DNA of 64,000 nucleotides, from the NCBI GenBank assembly GCA_026874595.1, contig CM049311.1, positions 56,367,953 through 56,431,952 on the forward strand, written 5' to 3'. The notes beneath the pieces are model-generated. The model did no database searches. It was not told the origin of the DNA and saw only the letters and a program-made list of their open reading frames with translations. The position numbers and the translations under genes are program-made. This document shows, piece after piece, positions 46,140 to 58,408 of the stretch (the first letter of the stretch is position 1; every line of letters starts with the position of its first letter). This DNA comes from Sipunculus nudus (lineage: Eukaryota; Annelida; Sipuncula; Golfingiida; Sipunculidae).

Positions 46140-47700
46140 CAGTTATATTGGTTGTTCTCGCTATGCACTGTAAAAATGAACCATACGTCTGTCAAACTTA
46201 CTATATAGGACTAAACGTACAAGAAAAAGAACTTTTCAACATTACACAGTATATGCCAAGTTGCCTGTACACGCAGCAGCTTGCCTGTGTCGTATACGAG
46301 AGGAATGAACACCACATAGCGACTCCAATATTAGCCCCGTCTTCAAGTATTCACTACTTTACCCACAGGCTATGTATGTGGCTTATTACTTGTTAACAGG
46401 AAATCGTATATGTTCAAATGATATATGACCCTTAATATCAGAAGACAGAACAGCGGGTAGTACAAAATGTTACATCGTGGGTATATGTTCCCGCTTGTTT
46501 GTATGGGTGTGCGAATGTTGGCAGACATGGTATAAATACATAAAAACAAACACCAGCTCGTACTTTACTCCAGCCGTCGGGTTGACTGACACATAAAAAA
46601 TAACTTTTCATGTCTCGTATCACTTAACCTCTGGTCACATGCAACATAAAAAATACATCTAAGGTGAGTAAATGATTATATGTAAATAAGGTGATGGTGG
46701 TAATATCCAGAGGGTGAAGGCACACCAAAGGAATTCGACTGAAAGATCCGATGTATGGCGCTGTGACGCACAAAGCGACGGGGAGGCATGGATTTAGTTA
46801 TCGCCCAGCCAAGCATAAACACTAATCGTCTAAATCTCAATCGATCCGGGTACAATAGGGCGCTACGGGGACTAATGGACTGGTAATCCTCGTGTAACTA
46901 TATCATACAACTGTTTCCATGGACTGTATATGTGTTTGGCCTCGTGTCTGGGCGTCTTATGCTGCAAAGGGTCCAGCAGAACTCAAACCAAGCTGTCATC
47001 GACCAAAGCAGTACATCGGACTACCCTGTGCGAGTCAACGACATAGGAAAAAAAACACCTTGGAACGATTTGTTAGCGCTGAGCTTGAAGACCCGAGGCT
47101 TGACATGTTTGGTTGTGTACACCTATAACCGCCAGGAGTCAATGCTTAATATAACAATCAACATAAGGGGAATCAATTTGTTTGACCTGCACTGCGACTT
47201 TATGATTTGCACTTGATCGGCCTCACAAGGGTTAACTGCCAACCCTACACACGAAGGCCAAAAAAACCTCCCTCTTATCCATACTCTGGACTGTTGACTG
47301 TATATAATGTTGCCAGCGCGTGCTGAATTCAATCAGAACTCGGCCTAGGATGTTTGTGCCTTGTATTGTGATCTGAGTTGCGCCAGTTCGAGAGGGGTCG
47401 GTTTAGTAAACGAAAGGTATTGCCAAGCTCTCCTTGAGCCCGACCAGGGGAGCTTTCTGTGGACTCTGAAAGGTATAGTTTACGTATAGTTGCGCTTTGA
47501 ACGTACAGCGAGACCTCTCTGCCAGGAAACGGTGAAGACCTGCCCCGGTCTGGTAATGATAAGCCACGGCCACCTGGGGATATATAGTTAATAACGACCA
47601 CATCAAGAGATCGTGCCCGGCACCTCACACTGACAAAGCACTGGTACCGTTGCAGGAAGGTGGGTTCATTTCTCAACTTCTGTAATAAGCTTATTCAGTT
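46140..47700. other. Intergenic region with a GC-balanced island (46720-47690)
   Basis: From about 46720 the base composition rises to near even GC, with several CpGs, unlike the flanks. It contains a TATA-like TGTATATAATG at about 47299. A plus-strand frame (46932-47216) and a minus-strand frame (47329-47676) are open, but neither has a recognisable motif. The plus-strand one lacks an ATG at its 5' end. It could hold an exon, a promoter or an old repeat; I cannot assign it. Confidence 0.35.
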
Positions 47701-47825
47701 AATTCATTTTAAATGCGCTATGCATGTGTCATAGATATTTATTTATTAAATTTATTTATGGGCTGTCGTGCTTTTGATAAGCTGGGGGACATGCCTATCT
47801 GTGCATCTGAATAAATATACTTTTT

Positions 47826-47835
47826 ATATATATAT

Positions 47836-47894
<59 letters not shown>

Positions 47895-47981
47895 GGAAAT
47901 ACCGCTAATAACTGTACAACCAAGGCTATCTAACCTCCTTGGTTTAACATATTTTACCATAATGTACGCTGTAATCAAGTA

Positions 47982-48036
<55 letters not shown>

Positions 48037-48042
48037 CTATAC
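47826..48042. repeat. Two (TA)n microsatellites
   Basis: TA runs at about 47838-47890 and 47985-48033, separated by about 95 bases of unique sequence. The Tyr-Ile ORF spanning them is an artefact. Confidence 0.95.
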
Positions 48043-48147
48043 ATATATAAGCTATACATATATAAGCCATACAGAAGGTAGAGTTTCCCTTCGGTGTAAG
48101 TCTCTATGGCCTACAGACTAGGCCAAAGCGATATAACACTGAAGAAA

Positions 48148-48214
48148 AACAACACTGTAAATTCACTACAGACTGTTTCACGGGATGCGACCCGATCATC
48201 AGGTGAATGTTGTT
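48148..48214 (-). ncRNA. Candidate type I hammerhead ribozyme
   Basis: On the minus strand the order is: stem I 5' arm AACAACATTCAC; core CTGATGA; stem II CGGG-TCGCAT-CCCG; core GAAA; three-pair stem III (ACA/TGT, loop GTC); cleavage triplet GTA; stem I 3' arm GTGAAT, a seven-base bulge, GTTGTT. All catalytic-core bases of the hammerhead are present and stems I and III pair exactly. Cleavage would fall between 48167 and 48166. The pair next to the core in stem II is U-U rather than the usual G-C, the main weakness. Very short stem III hammerheads are known from Penelope-like elements and animal retrozymes. No Penelope RT is nearby. Confidence 0.65.
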
Positions 48215-48219
48215 AGAAG

Positions 48220-49826
48220 AGAGAGGGGGGGGGGGGTATCATTTATGATTTGTTTGTATAGATAGGTGCAATTAAATTCAACGTACTTAGGCGTGTATGG
48301 ACGATCTTTTCTAATTAAATCCAGGGGTTAACATGCCTCCGCTTGCTTGTGTTAATTAACTGTTCCCTCAAGCACTGTGGTTAAATTTCTAGTCTCATTT
48401 TCTGTTATTACAATTACAGCGACTACACATGGACATGACAGTCGAATACGCAGAAGAAACCCTGAAACAATTGGACTGAGAATTGTGTAATTATGGTTTC
48501 TTTGTCTTAAAACAACACCCAAAGCAGCAGTCCAGGGCTGAAAGATCAATATTCCAAGAATAGCACAGGTAACGATCCTAAAATTCTGAAATCTGTTAAC
48601 TAACCCGACATATTGAGCAATATTGCTCCCATTCTTAAGAATCCTCCATTTATACATTTACACCAGCACTGAACATTGATTTAAATTCGAACGCGATTTA
48701 TTTTCTATAGGACGTTTACTTATTTTGAATGCTAGTCAGATTTTTTTTTAGTTTGCCATGTTGTCAGTTTGGTTCAATATGGTTAATTCATTGGTTTTGA
48801 ATTTGTACCTACATGGCCATTCATTCTTTATATATTAACAAAATAATTATGCTGCACATTTTGTGATATAAACAAAGCAAATAATTAGCCGTATAGATAG
48901 CACTACACAGAAACAACAATCCGTTGGTCAGCACATCATTTTGAAAACTGTGTACAACCGTACCGGTATCATTTATTTATATGGGCTGAAAACATTATCA
49001 TATCTTAAAGAGAGGGTTGTGCAGCATAAAATATTACCAAGTCAGAAAGTCATATGTATGTGTTATATACATAGAACACCAGGTGTAGAATGTTTAACAT
49101 GTGCTACCGTATATGAGTTACAACTCGACAACTGAATGACTTCACGTAGCATTATCACTTATTATGACAACAATATAACATTAATCATTACGACTCTCTG
49201 TGCTCTGTTTAAGATCACAGCGTACACCGGTACATATATCTGACTTATGCTGAACTTAGAAGTGAGCTCTTATATAGCTACTATAGTATATAAAGGACAA
49301 GCGTTTTAATTGAAGGTAAACATCAATTAACATTGACCCTTCATCTCATGCAGGCAGGGCGCCACGTCCTTTTTACACAATTTATATGACCCACGCATCG
49401 TCCGTTGGATGCAAAACCGCACAGATGAGTTAAAGTTATCACAAGTGCTCCCCATTTTACCGCGTTTTGGTGACTGTGTTTACAAATCCCTCAATGGAAT
49501 ACCAATATAGTTTGTGTTGAACTATTTTTCAATCATTTCATTTCCAATTATATTATTATTATCATTATTTTATAATGATATTATTATTACTTATTATTAT
49601 TAATAATTTATATAAATATGTATATTAAATATTTTACTGCAATAGCCAGGTGACAAGGTGTAATGTTTTATCCTGTCTTCTTTACTTGGTGGAAAAAATG
49701 ACGAATTTTGCTATGGGTAGGGCAACAACCAAGGAAAAGGTTTGACGGCTTTCTGAGTCACCATTTTCAATTCAAATGATTCTTTTACTGTTTATTATTA
49801 TTTTTATTATAATTTTCATTATTATT

Positions 49827-49857
<31 letters not shown>

Positions 49858-50270
49858 ATAATAATAATAATTATTTTTATTATTATTATTATTATTATTT
49901 TTATAAATATTATTAAACAATTATTAAATATGTTATTATTAACTATAACTATTATTAACCATAATACCTGAAAAACATGTTTTATGTTTGATCTCGTGAG
50001 AGAGCGATCATTTTAATGACAACGTTATGTAATGTTGGTAAGCTGCATATATAAATCAATTTACGCCAGTTTTCTGTGATGGAGACACAGTTTACTTTAT
50101 GAACTACTTAATAAAGTATTGTCAAACTGTTTATGAGCAACAAAAGTAGTTTTTAATCAACATTACATATCCCTGCAAAAACATACAGTTTCTGTTACCC
50201 TTATTGCTTCCGCTAGGAGGTTGTGCGTGCATCCCCGCTCGTGTGTGTTTTAATGTGCATGTTCACAACA
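48220..50270. other. AT-rich intergenic region
   Basis: A poly-G tract is at 48226-48236. ATT/AAT trinucleotide tracts with inverted symmetry lie at about 49540-49620 and 49790-49930. No gene recognised. Confidence 0.55.
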
Positions 50271-50279
50271 TAACTCGTG

Positions 50280-50570
50280 CAATCCTGAACGGAATTTCAT
50301 GGAATTTTCAAGGCATTTCGGAAATGGGCCAATGAAAAATTTATTCTATTTTGGTGTAGATCCGGAACAACATCCGGATTCAGGAACGCCATCCAGGAAT
50401 ATTCACAAATGTACTTTCACTTATGCACGAATAAACCTGGGTATATTTGGGCTAATGAGTGTATCATGTATAAACATGGTTTTGGGAGAATCCCACCATA
50501 GGAACCCCCACAGAGGGTGGCGGAGACTTGCATTCCTTAGAATGCAGATATATAGTATTCTCATAAAATT
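50280..50570. repeat. Dispersed repeat with GGTGGCGGAG...CCTTAGAATG
   Basis: TTTTGGGAGAATCC, GGAACCCCCACAG and GGTGGCGGAGACTTGC with TTCCTTAGAATGC correspond to TTTGGGAGCATCC, GGGACCCCTGC and TGGCGGAGGTTTGC with TTCCTTAGAATG at 59990-60085. The ORF across it is not protein-like. Confidence 0.5.
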
Positions 50571-50579
50571 CTAACAAAG

Positions 50580-53110
50580 GTGTCATTTTAACAGAAAGAT
50601 GTCACTTTAACATTGAAGAACACGCACTCACATATATATACCTTCGCTTGCCTCAGGCCATCTTTTCAGCAAATCTAAAATACAAACAGCTACGTCATTT
50701 TAACACTTTATAAAAAAAAATGCACATGAATAAACTAGCCAACGAAACGTGCCTAGGTCCGATTGCGGCCATCATCTATGCACGTCATCATATTTTAAAC
50801 CTGAAAGATCTTCATTGAAATCGCTCTTTTATTACGTTGTGATTATTGGCATGAACGAGTAACTAATGAATGTTCTCTTTTTTACTCAGAATAAAATGGT
50901 AATGTAAAGAAACCATTAAGTAGAGCGTGTTAACATGGTATACGGCGGCACGAACTGAACAAATAAATAAACCTTTATGAGTCAGTTTGATGATATTCAG
51001 CCAAGAAGACTCAGTAAAGGTCGATTAATAACATTTAATGGAATTTCCTTACTCTTCAGTAATCATGCATTTATTGAAAAAGTGTCTGGTACAAAAACAA
51101 CAAGCAAACGAGGCCATTTTGCGTGGCACCAAGGCCACATGTATATGGGTACTTTGACTTATTAGTGGTTATGACAGTTTGCACAGTATTTCACTGCTTA
51201 CACACACAAGCAGTGGGCAAGTATATATATATATATATGGGTGGGGGTGTAGGCCCGGTGCATGGGTGCGTGTAGGTGTTGGTGTGTGCAATGATAATTG
51301 ACTTACTTGCTAATATTTTCATCTGCTTTACATATGTATACCACAAATGTAAACACAAACTCCGCATACATTCGTATATATTTGTTATTTGAGTTTGGGA
51401 ACTGCGAGAGCTAATTAAGCGCTCTGTAAAGGTGGATTAAAGAGATTTGTAGAGTAACCGACAGCGTTTATATTCAAAAGGACAAAATAAACTTGTTTAG
51501 AAAACGTGCGGTAGCATATGGTCACGTGTCGTCTGGGCCTTGTCACTACCATTAAAAGAGCCCTTCATTGACTTATACAGGTTTCAAGACATTATATTAT
51601 TTAACTCACTTTTTTCTCTCAGCACTGACATTTATAAACCACTGATCTACTTTTATCACGAGGTAGAAATAATTTATCTTGTTTGAATATATTAATTGGG
51701 GAGTATTTTAAAGAATCTTTTGTGACAAGGCGAAATTAAATGTTGCAAACTTCAAAATACCACTTTTAATTATTTAATAAAAATCCAAACTGTTTTTGTT
51801 ACTTTGCGCAACCATCTATATTAAAGTAAAGAGGGCAAGTGCTGTTTCGTTATTATGCCTACAGATTATTTCACCATGTACTTATTCAACTGATTAATAA
51901 AACAAATATTTGTCGCTTTCGCTATCTAAGAATTTGGCGATAACACATGTTAAGTTTCTATACACCTTCAAGACTAACAAAACTAATTTTTGGGCATTAT
52001 AAAGGAAAATATGTTTCATATTCTCTTTACTTATTTTGAGGCATTACTAGTTTGATTCATGGCTGTATGCTTTGATCATCGATATATACGTATGTATAAA
52101 TACTTCAACCCATCAGAGAGTTAATTATAGGTTGAAGGACAATACCAGGCCGTACTTGATACTGTTTGATTTAAACTAAATAATAAAGATAAATGTGTGT
52201 TAAATACTAACAAATATTGCTGTGATCTGTCAGAAAGACACGTCACATGTACTCCTGTTCTCCCATCCCACCCACATTAGTTCTATTCACTGTATTGCAA
52301 ATAAACGCCTCTTTTAATCACCCTCCCACTAGAACGCCTAACGGATACAACTCTTCTAGTGCATTTTGCGTTTGATGTGCACTTGGCTGTGTTTTTAAAC
52401 AGCTTCTATCCTCTTTAGATTCAACTGAATTTGAACACATCTTCTGACATGCCTTGTTTGTCCCACATTTTGTCCATACAGCATGGCCCATGTCAGAACA
52501 AGAACCATGCATTCTTTCGGGGGGAAAAAACTGATCGATGATCAGTTGATCAATTAGTCTTTTTTTAATACAACGTGTATTGTTAAAGTTTGTAGGGGAT
52601 GATGGGAACCAAGAGGAGCGCCGTTATACAATTCATCCCAGTGTTCAATGGACGCTTATAAGAATTTGCCACTTCACTGAGTAACCGATAGATGTTATCC
52701 GTTGTGCTTTCAGAGGAACTCCGTGAAGGAAGCTCCGTGCGGCAGAGGACTACACCTGAGCCACGTATGATCAATCCAGTCTCAACAATGGCAGGGCTTA
52801 GCTGTGTTCACCTGAGACATCGAACACTCGGGAATTATCGACTCTAACGCTAGGCGACCTGAGGAAGAAGCATTTTTACATGAAGGAGTGATATTTTCTT
52901 TGGGATAATAACCTTTGCCAGTGACATGAAAATATTACCGGACACATCAAAGTTTGAATCCATACCGCAAATATCAGAAAGAAAATCCCTGTAATCTACT
53001 CATTGGACAGAAACTGAGGCATGCTGTATATGGTCTGAGTTTATTCATGTAAATAGAAACATATGAAGCTGAGTAAATAGCGAGAAGTTCTTATTGAGTA
53101 TATTCGATCA
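50580..53110. other. Intergenic region upstream of the 473-residue ORF
   Basis: Mostly AT-rich without clear features. A perfect dyad ACTGATC-GAT-GATCAGT is at 52530-52546. The last few hundred bases should include the promoter or 5' UTR of the ORF at 53130, but no clear TATA box stands out. Confidence 0.5.
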
Positions 53111-53129
53111 TAAATTTTAATAAAAGAAA

Positions 53130-54551
53130 ATGCCTACCAAGGAGAGCGCGAGCTTTAATTCATCACGTATACAGCGTGCTACGCGGATTAACAGCATTGA
53201 ACAAGGCCGGCTGAGTCACCAGCTCAACTTATTGGATAGGCAAAAGGTACACAGTATGCGGTTGAATAACCAGGACATCCGGTTAGTGTCGGTAACGTTG
53301 GATTATATTCAAACGTCAAGCGGTCACAGTGCGGAGGGACTTCCACCTGACTATGTAGATACATCCACACAACACGATCTCGATCCGTGCTTTCTCTATG
53401 GAGAACGCGTAGGAAGTCGAAAATACTCGCGCATGCGCAGAGCGACATCCGCGTCTCAACGACGTACGAATATAGAAAATAACACTGCAGACAATCAAAG
53501 GCCAAACACAAGTCCAGAAGGAACTGTGAATAAACTCAAACTGAAAATCAACGATAACATACTGGCTAAGCCTGTTAATGTCATGTCGGTCGCGGCTGAA
53601 CCTTCTTCCCCTCGACAGAAGAATTTAAATAGAAAATCTACTGCGTGGGTAAGAACGGACAGCCAACCCGTAAATAAACCAGGAAAGGGGACGGATACGT
53701 CCATCATAATGACCGGACAGTCATGTCTGACTTTAACCTCTCCACGTGAAGGACATGCCAATAAAGCCAAACACGTGAAAAATAAACATGATGCAAGTCA
53801 ATCAAAAACGTCGGCCCTTGATGTTCGTCCGTTTACCGCTTCTGGCGGAAAGAGAGACGTACAGGAGAGGGTAATGATGCATCAACGACCAAAGACCAGC
53901 TCGGTTGTATCAGGGTCAAGGTCAGGAGGTTATTATTGTCCCGTTGACGAATCAGTGTCTGCTAAGCCCAGTCGAAAAAAATTAACCATTGTTCTTCCGT
54001 CTGATAGGAAGTCATCCAGGAGTTCAGATTCCGACGATTCAGGAAGCAGACGCGATCAGGCTGATACCCGGTCTTTACATTCTTCAGGTTCAGATACCTC
54101 TACAGACCTAACACCTGACCAGAGTAAGCAAAACCAAAGTCCATCGCCGTCTAACAGCAGGACAGTCAACCTGTTAACAGAAACCGAAGAGAAGCAGCAA
54201 AAACATAACCAAAATCAGAAAGACAACGATAGTGACAGTCACAAAAGTCGAAGTGCATTTTCCACGAAGAAAAAGGTTTTGCATTCCAGAGATCACCGTC
54301 TCACTTCAATTGTCAACCAAATGAGAGTATTGACGTCATCTGTCAAGAAAGGCAAGATTGCTGCTAAGAAAAAGTCATCTTGGCATCCAAGGATAGGCGG
54401 CGAGGAACGCAAGAAGAAAATCATGGAATATAAAGTTCATATTAATAATGAACGTAAGCGGGATTTATTTGACAAACTCGATAGTTTTATGACAAGATAC
54501 CCTTTGAGACGATACGAAGGTGAAGAAGGGGGGACAGAAAGCACGTTTTAG
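53130..54551 (+). CDS. Uncharacterised basic Ser-rich protein, 473 residues, single exon
   Basis: An uninterrupted frame far longer than chance in this AT-rich setting. It starts at an ATG in good context (AGAAAATGC, A at -3) and ends at TAG. The protein is hydrophilic, with no signal peptide or membrane span, and most looks disordered. A Ser/Asp-rich stretch (296-335) and a Gln/Asn/Lys stretch (353-372) precede a Lys/Arg-rich C-terminal region (380-462) that ends with a probable helix (RDLFDKLDSFMTRYPLRRY). Three RPxT(A/S)S-type motifs occur: RPNTS at 124, RPFTAS at 233 and RPKTSS at 253. An RMRRATSAS site at 101-109 suits basophilic kinases. I recognise no domain. RPxT-type motifs are frequent in ciliary and axonemal proteins, which is only a hint. 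An intronless structure may also mean a retrocopy or a large terminal exon. Confidence 0.75.
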   Translation: MPTKESASFNSSRIQRATRINSIEQGRLSHQLNLLDRQKVHSMRLNNQDIRLVSVTLDYIQTSSGHSAEGLPPDYVDTSTQHDLDPCFLYGERVGSRKYSRMRRATSASQRRTNIENNTADNQRPNTSPEGTVNKLKLKINDNILAKPVNVMSVAAEPSSPRQKNLNRKSTAWVRTDSQPVNKPGKGTDTSIIMTGQSCLTLTSPREGHANKAKHVKNKHDASQSKTSALDVRPFTASGGKRDVQERVMMHQRPKTSSVVSGSRSGGYYCPVDESVSAKPSRKKLTIVLPSDRKSSRSSDSDDSGSRRDQADTRSLHSSGSDTSTDLTPDQSKQNQSPSPSNSRTVNLLTETEEKQQKHNQNQKDNDSDSHKSRSAFSTKKKVLHSRDHRLTSIVNQMRVLTSSVKKGKIAAKKKSSWHPRIGGEERKKKIMEYKVHINNERKRDLFDKLDSFMTRYPLRRYEGEEGGTESTF

Positions 54552-54559
54552 GGTGATGG

Positions 54560-57060
54560 TTGATGTTTAATATATATCAACATATTTTTGTATGGTTATT
54601 TATCATTACAAACCGGGAATGGTACTTTCTGGATTCTATACAAGATAAAGTACTAATTCAAATCATGAGCTCGGAATCCCGGTACTTTTTGAGAGTGACG
54701 TTGGTCACGTGACTGCGAGTCTACGTCTTGTCCCCGGACTGTTGTCTGGTTTATGAAGGAGTTTTCGTGACATATACCCAGTCGAAGGATAACTTATGTT
54801 AGGTATAGTAGAACCAACAAGGCGTTTATTCCCCGTACTTTTCGATTTCGCGACGAGAGGGATAACTAGGGATACAAGTTCAAATTCGCAAATTACTGTT
54901 AACAGACTCGGGGCTAAAAACTGTGGGTTGTGTTCTTATTTACTAAGACCCTCTTAAACGATGGTGCCTTAATATTAGTCAGTAATTATCCCCATGTCAG
55001 GCTATAGGCTTACATCCAAGATCTATTTTTAATTCCATTATCCTTATCCACCTAATTTTTTTCCGCGATAACTTTTAGTAAAATGCACTAAAGCCTACCT
55101 TTTTTTATATTAGAGTCAAATCATAAAATGTGCCGATTAACTGACCGTAAATTAATATTCATCCATGTATGGATTCCATATGGTAAATTCAAAATGAAAT
55201 ATGACTGAACAGATATCCAGTATAGCGAAATATCATTTATGGCCTTAGGTGAAGATCTTAAACTATATACATTTCACAATTTCATAGTATTGACGTCACA
55301 ATGGTATATGTTACGTGTCACATACGCTGAAAAGAGCAACTTAAAATGAAGCTATCGTTTTTGCTGCTCTTTCTAGACAGGTCAACATCGTATCGGCGTC
55401 TTTAAAAATATGTATATATTAATTTCACACTTTTTTAAAATATCATAAATTGCACATTATCTCCTGTGATACCAGTTGTTTATAGAAGCTAACGTAATAA
55501 ATTTGAAAGAAATATAGGGAAAATTAGGTAGACAGGGATGTTGGAACAGAGTACTTTTAAGTACTGTAACCTTCCTGGGCGTAGTTAGTTTAAATAATTT
55601 TACCCTTTGCATGGTCAGTTATTGGTACACAGTTCCTGATTATATTCATTTTTGTTTATTGACAGATGAAATGATTTATAAATCTACTAGGGCAGTGCTG
55701 TATGGTGTACAGCCCAGTGGCAAGGCTTGGGGGATAAATTCTTAGATTCCACCCCCAACAAAACCCCTAGAGCTAATAGGATATTGCTAACAAGTATTTG
55801 AAGAACTGAGATTATGGTGTACGAGTTTCCTTGTGACATGCAAAGTGCAATAGTATTGAAAAAAATATGGTTTTCCCCGGGTTGTTAACAGATTTGATCT
55901 CTAGTCAGTGCTTCACGAATGCTTTGAATATCTCCTTTAAATTCACCGAAGCAGTATTATTTCGATTGTTTGTTTCACATGACAATTCTACTATTATAAT
56001 CTCGAATGTGTTTTGGCAAGGAAAGCACTTTACATCTATTATTCTGACTAAAGCTTGCAGGGTTTAGACCCTGCACATACCATTAGGAGTTCTATCTCAG
56101 TGTTATGCATTTATGTCAATTCACGGTGAATAAATATGACATTACACAATCAATACACGTAGGCCTGCTGTCTGCTTTCCCATGTTCTACCTTTGGTCGT
56201 TCTTTTCGTTTTCTTTGAAAAGTGTACAGATGCGTCAGGCCTCATGACCCTGAACTATGAAATAACTAATTTTCTGATGGAATGACTTTATACGTCATAC
56301 GTATAAAGCAATTTTTAAATATTTCCTCGCCATATTTATTAAGACACAGAATGTATCCCTAATTATTTATGGCATATGTGGACAACAGCATGACTAGATG
56401 CTAATTATATTTACCCTTTATGTTTGTTATATCATAAACTTAATGGCCTTCTCAGTAATTCTTATAAACATTAAACAACGTTACCCTGTTCTCCTCAAGC
56501 ATGTGTTGGGATCATGTTCTTCAACTTTCCTAGTTCTCTAAATTCCCTCTAGTTGGCAGCCCCATGCACAGATGGGCCATCCAGGCAGAATCACGGATAA
56601 CTTTGCGTCCTGATTTTGCGTGGAGGCTAAAATTGTGCCTGATTTCAGAAGTTAGTCACATCTTCTTAACCATCATATAAATATCTACCAGAAAGTAGCC
56701 CGGGACCACAGCTGTACATCCCAAAGTATTCGTGCTACACATGATATGCATCAATGGGCGCAATGTTACGATTCACCAACTCCATAGTTGCAGCAGTGGT
56801 CAGCTCTGCCGGCTAGAACAAAGGCCATTATACCAGAGAATGGCTCTGGATCAAGGTCGGGATTAACACACACGGCCCCATCCCACAATGTAAGTCTTAG
56901 AAATCTCCAAGGATTCGGTCGACACATTGTCTTAGTTTTCCTCAACATTAGCTAAAATGTAGCTCTATTGCCACTTGCAATGTACATATTCTGAAAACTT
57001 ACAATATCCTTCACAATATGGTATATGAAAACTTTCGGATTTCCAAAAAACTTGTTGAAT
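54560..57060. other. Intergenic sequence right of the 473-residue ORF
   Basis: No canonical poly(A) signal is obvious immediately after the stop. A more GC-balanced stretch at 56540-56950 has a 60-codon minus-strand frame without known motif. No gene assigned. Confidence 0.5.
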
Positions 57061-57131
57061 TTTTTTTTACATTTAAATTCATATTTTTATTGTTTGACCA
57101 TCTTTAACGGAGCGCCCGTTATAGGCGACAA

Positions 57132-57135
<4 letters not shown>

Positions 57136-57182
<47 letters not shown>
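57136..57182. repeat. (TA)n microsatellite
   Basis: Uninterrupted TA dinucleotides. Confidence 0.95.
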
Positions 57183-57184
<2 letters not shown>

Positions 57185-57185
<1 letters not shown>

Positions 57186-58408
57186 TTGCACATTTAAAAC
57201 TTTATTTAATTAAAATCATAATTTTGAGAGTTAACAAAAGTCAAAATAAAAACATTTAAAAACGGTTCCACCTTTTATTAAATATGATGACATGAAATAT
57301 TCTGTATCTGATACAGTGGTGCTGGAATAAACGATTTTTAGTCAAATACTTGTATCTGAAATTCATTCAAATGTTTTAAAATCCAAATAAAATAAACTAG
57401 TATCAGCTAACCTAGCTATAGATTTATCCAAACACCAAAATGTGGAGCACATTCTCAGATTTCTAAGAATATGTACAAGTCAAGGGGTCCAAGACTAGCA
57501 GTTTGTAAAATATTAATGGAGAGTTCAGAGACTTAACCATTTCTACAAAAAAAACATATTACGGTGATCCAGAATCTGACGGAGTTTTAACATTATTTGC
57601 TTATTTACCAAATGCTGAACTCAAACAAGTCAGCTCTTGGAAACACAGGGTAATTCGCCGTTCCATCACCAGGGGGCCTCACAGCAGTTACGCCGGAGTA
57701 AATAGATTCACATGCAAGCAGGGCACGAATATTTGGAGAAAATTATAAACTGAAAACCAACCCGTAACACTCGCACAATTATTCGATTTAGGAGATGCAT
57801 GAGTAGGTTATCGTATTAAAATAATATTATTTAAAAGTGGATTATATTTGAGGAACAGTTGTATATTATTATAAATCTCTGCTCATAACCAACAAACAGT
57901 AGGTGAGCTGGATATCTGACCAACTTGATGGAAGAAGCCAGAATATCTTCTAATGGGAATCATCAGCAAAAAGGGCAATGTAACCTCAACAATCCCCCCC
58001 CCCCCCCCCCCCCTCTTGCATAGTTCATTAATTGACCATGAGATGGCGAAACTGATTCCTAAAGATATGAACCAGCTGAGCAGCAGCAACTCTCTGGCGA
58101 ACATCTAAAATATTACCCACGGACTTTTTTTAAGATACATAAAATAAATATTGTCCTTTTGAGATGTATCAACGGATGCTACAGCCCAAATGTCATGATA
58201 TAAGGATAACTGCATATCTATAATAACATAACACAAACCCTTGTCATGTTTTCATGCAAAGGAGCGTGTTTTTCACGCTGAATGGCATATACATATCACC
58301 TGAAAAACATCATCATACTTTTAATGAAATAGAGCAGACATTGCAAGCTCGGATGGCACATACATAATAAGAAACCCTTTATCGATTTTTCATGCAATGG
58401 AACAAACA
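57185..58408. other. Intergenic sequence with a long C-tract
   Basis: A poly-C run at about 57994-58013. The sequence around 57890-58110 is less AT-rich and has an open minus-strand frame broken in meaning by the C-tract (a poly-Gly run). Possibly an old element; not assigned. Confidence 0.45.
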
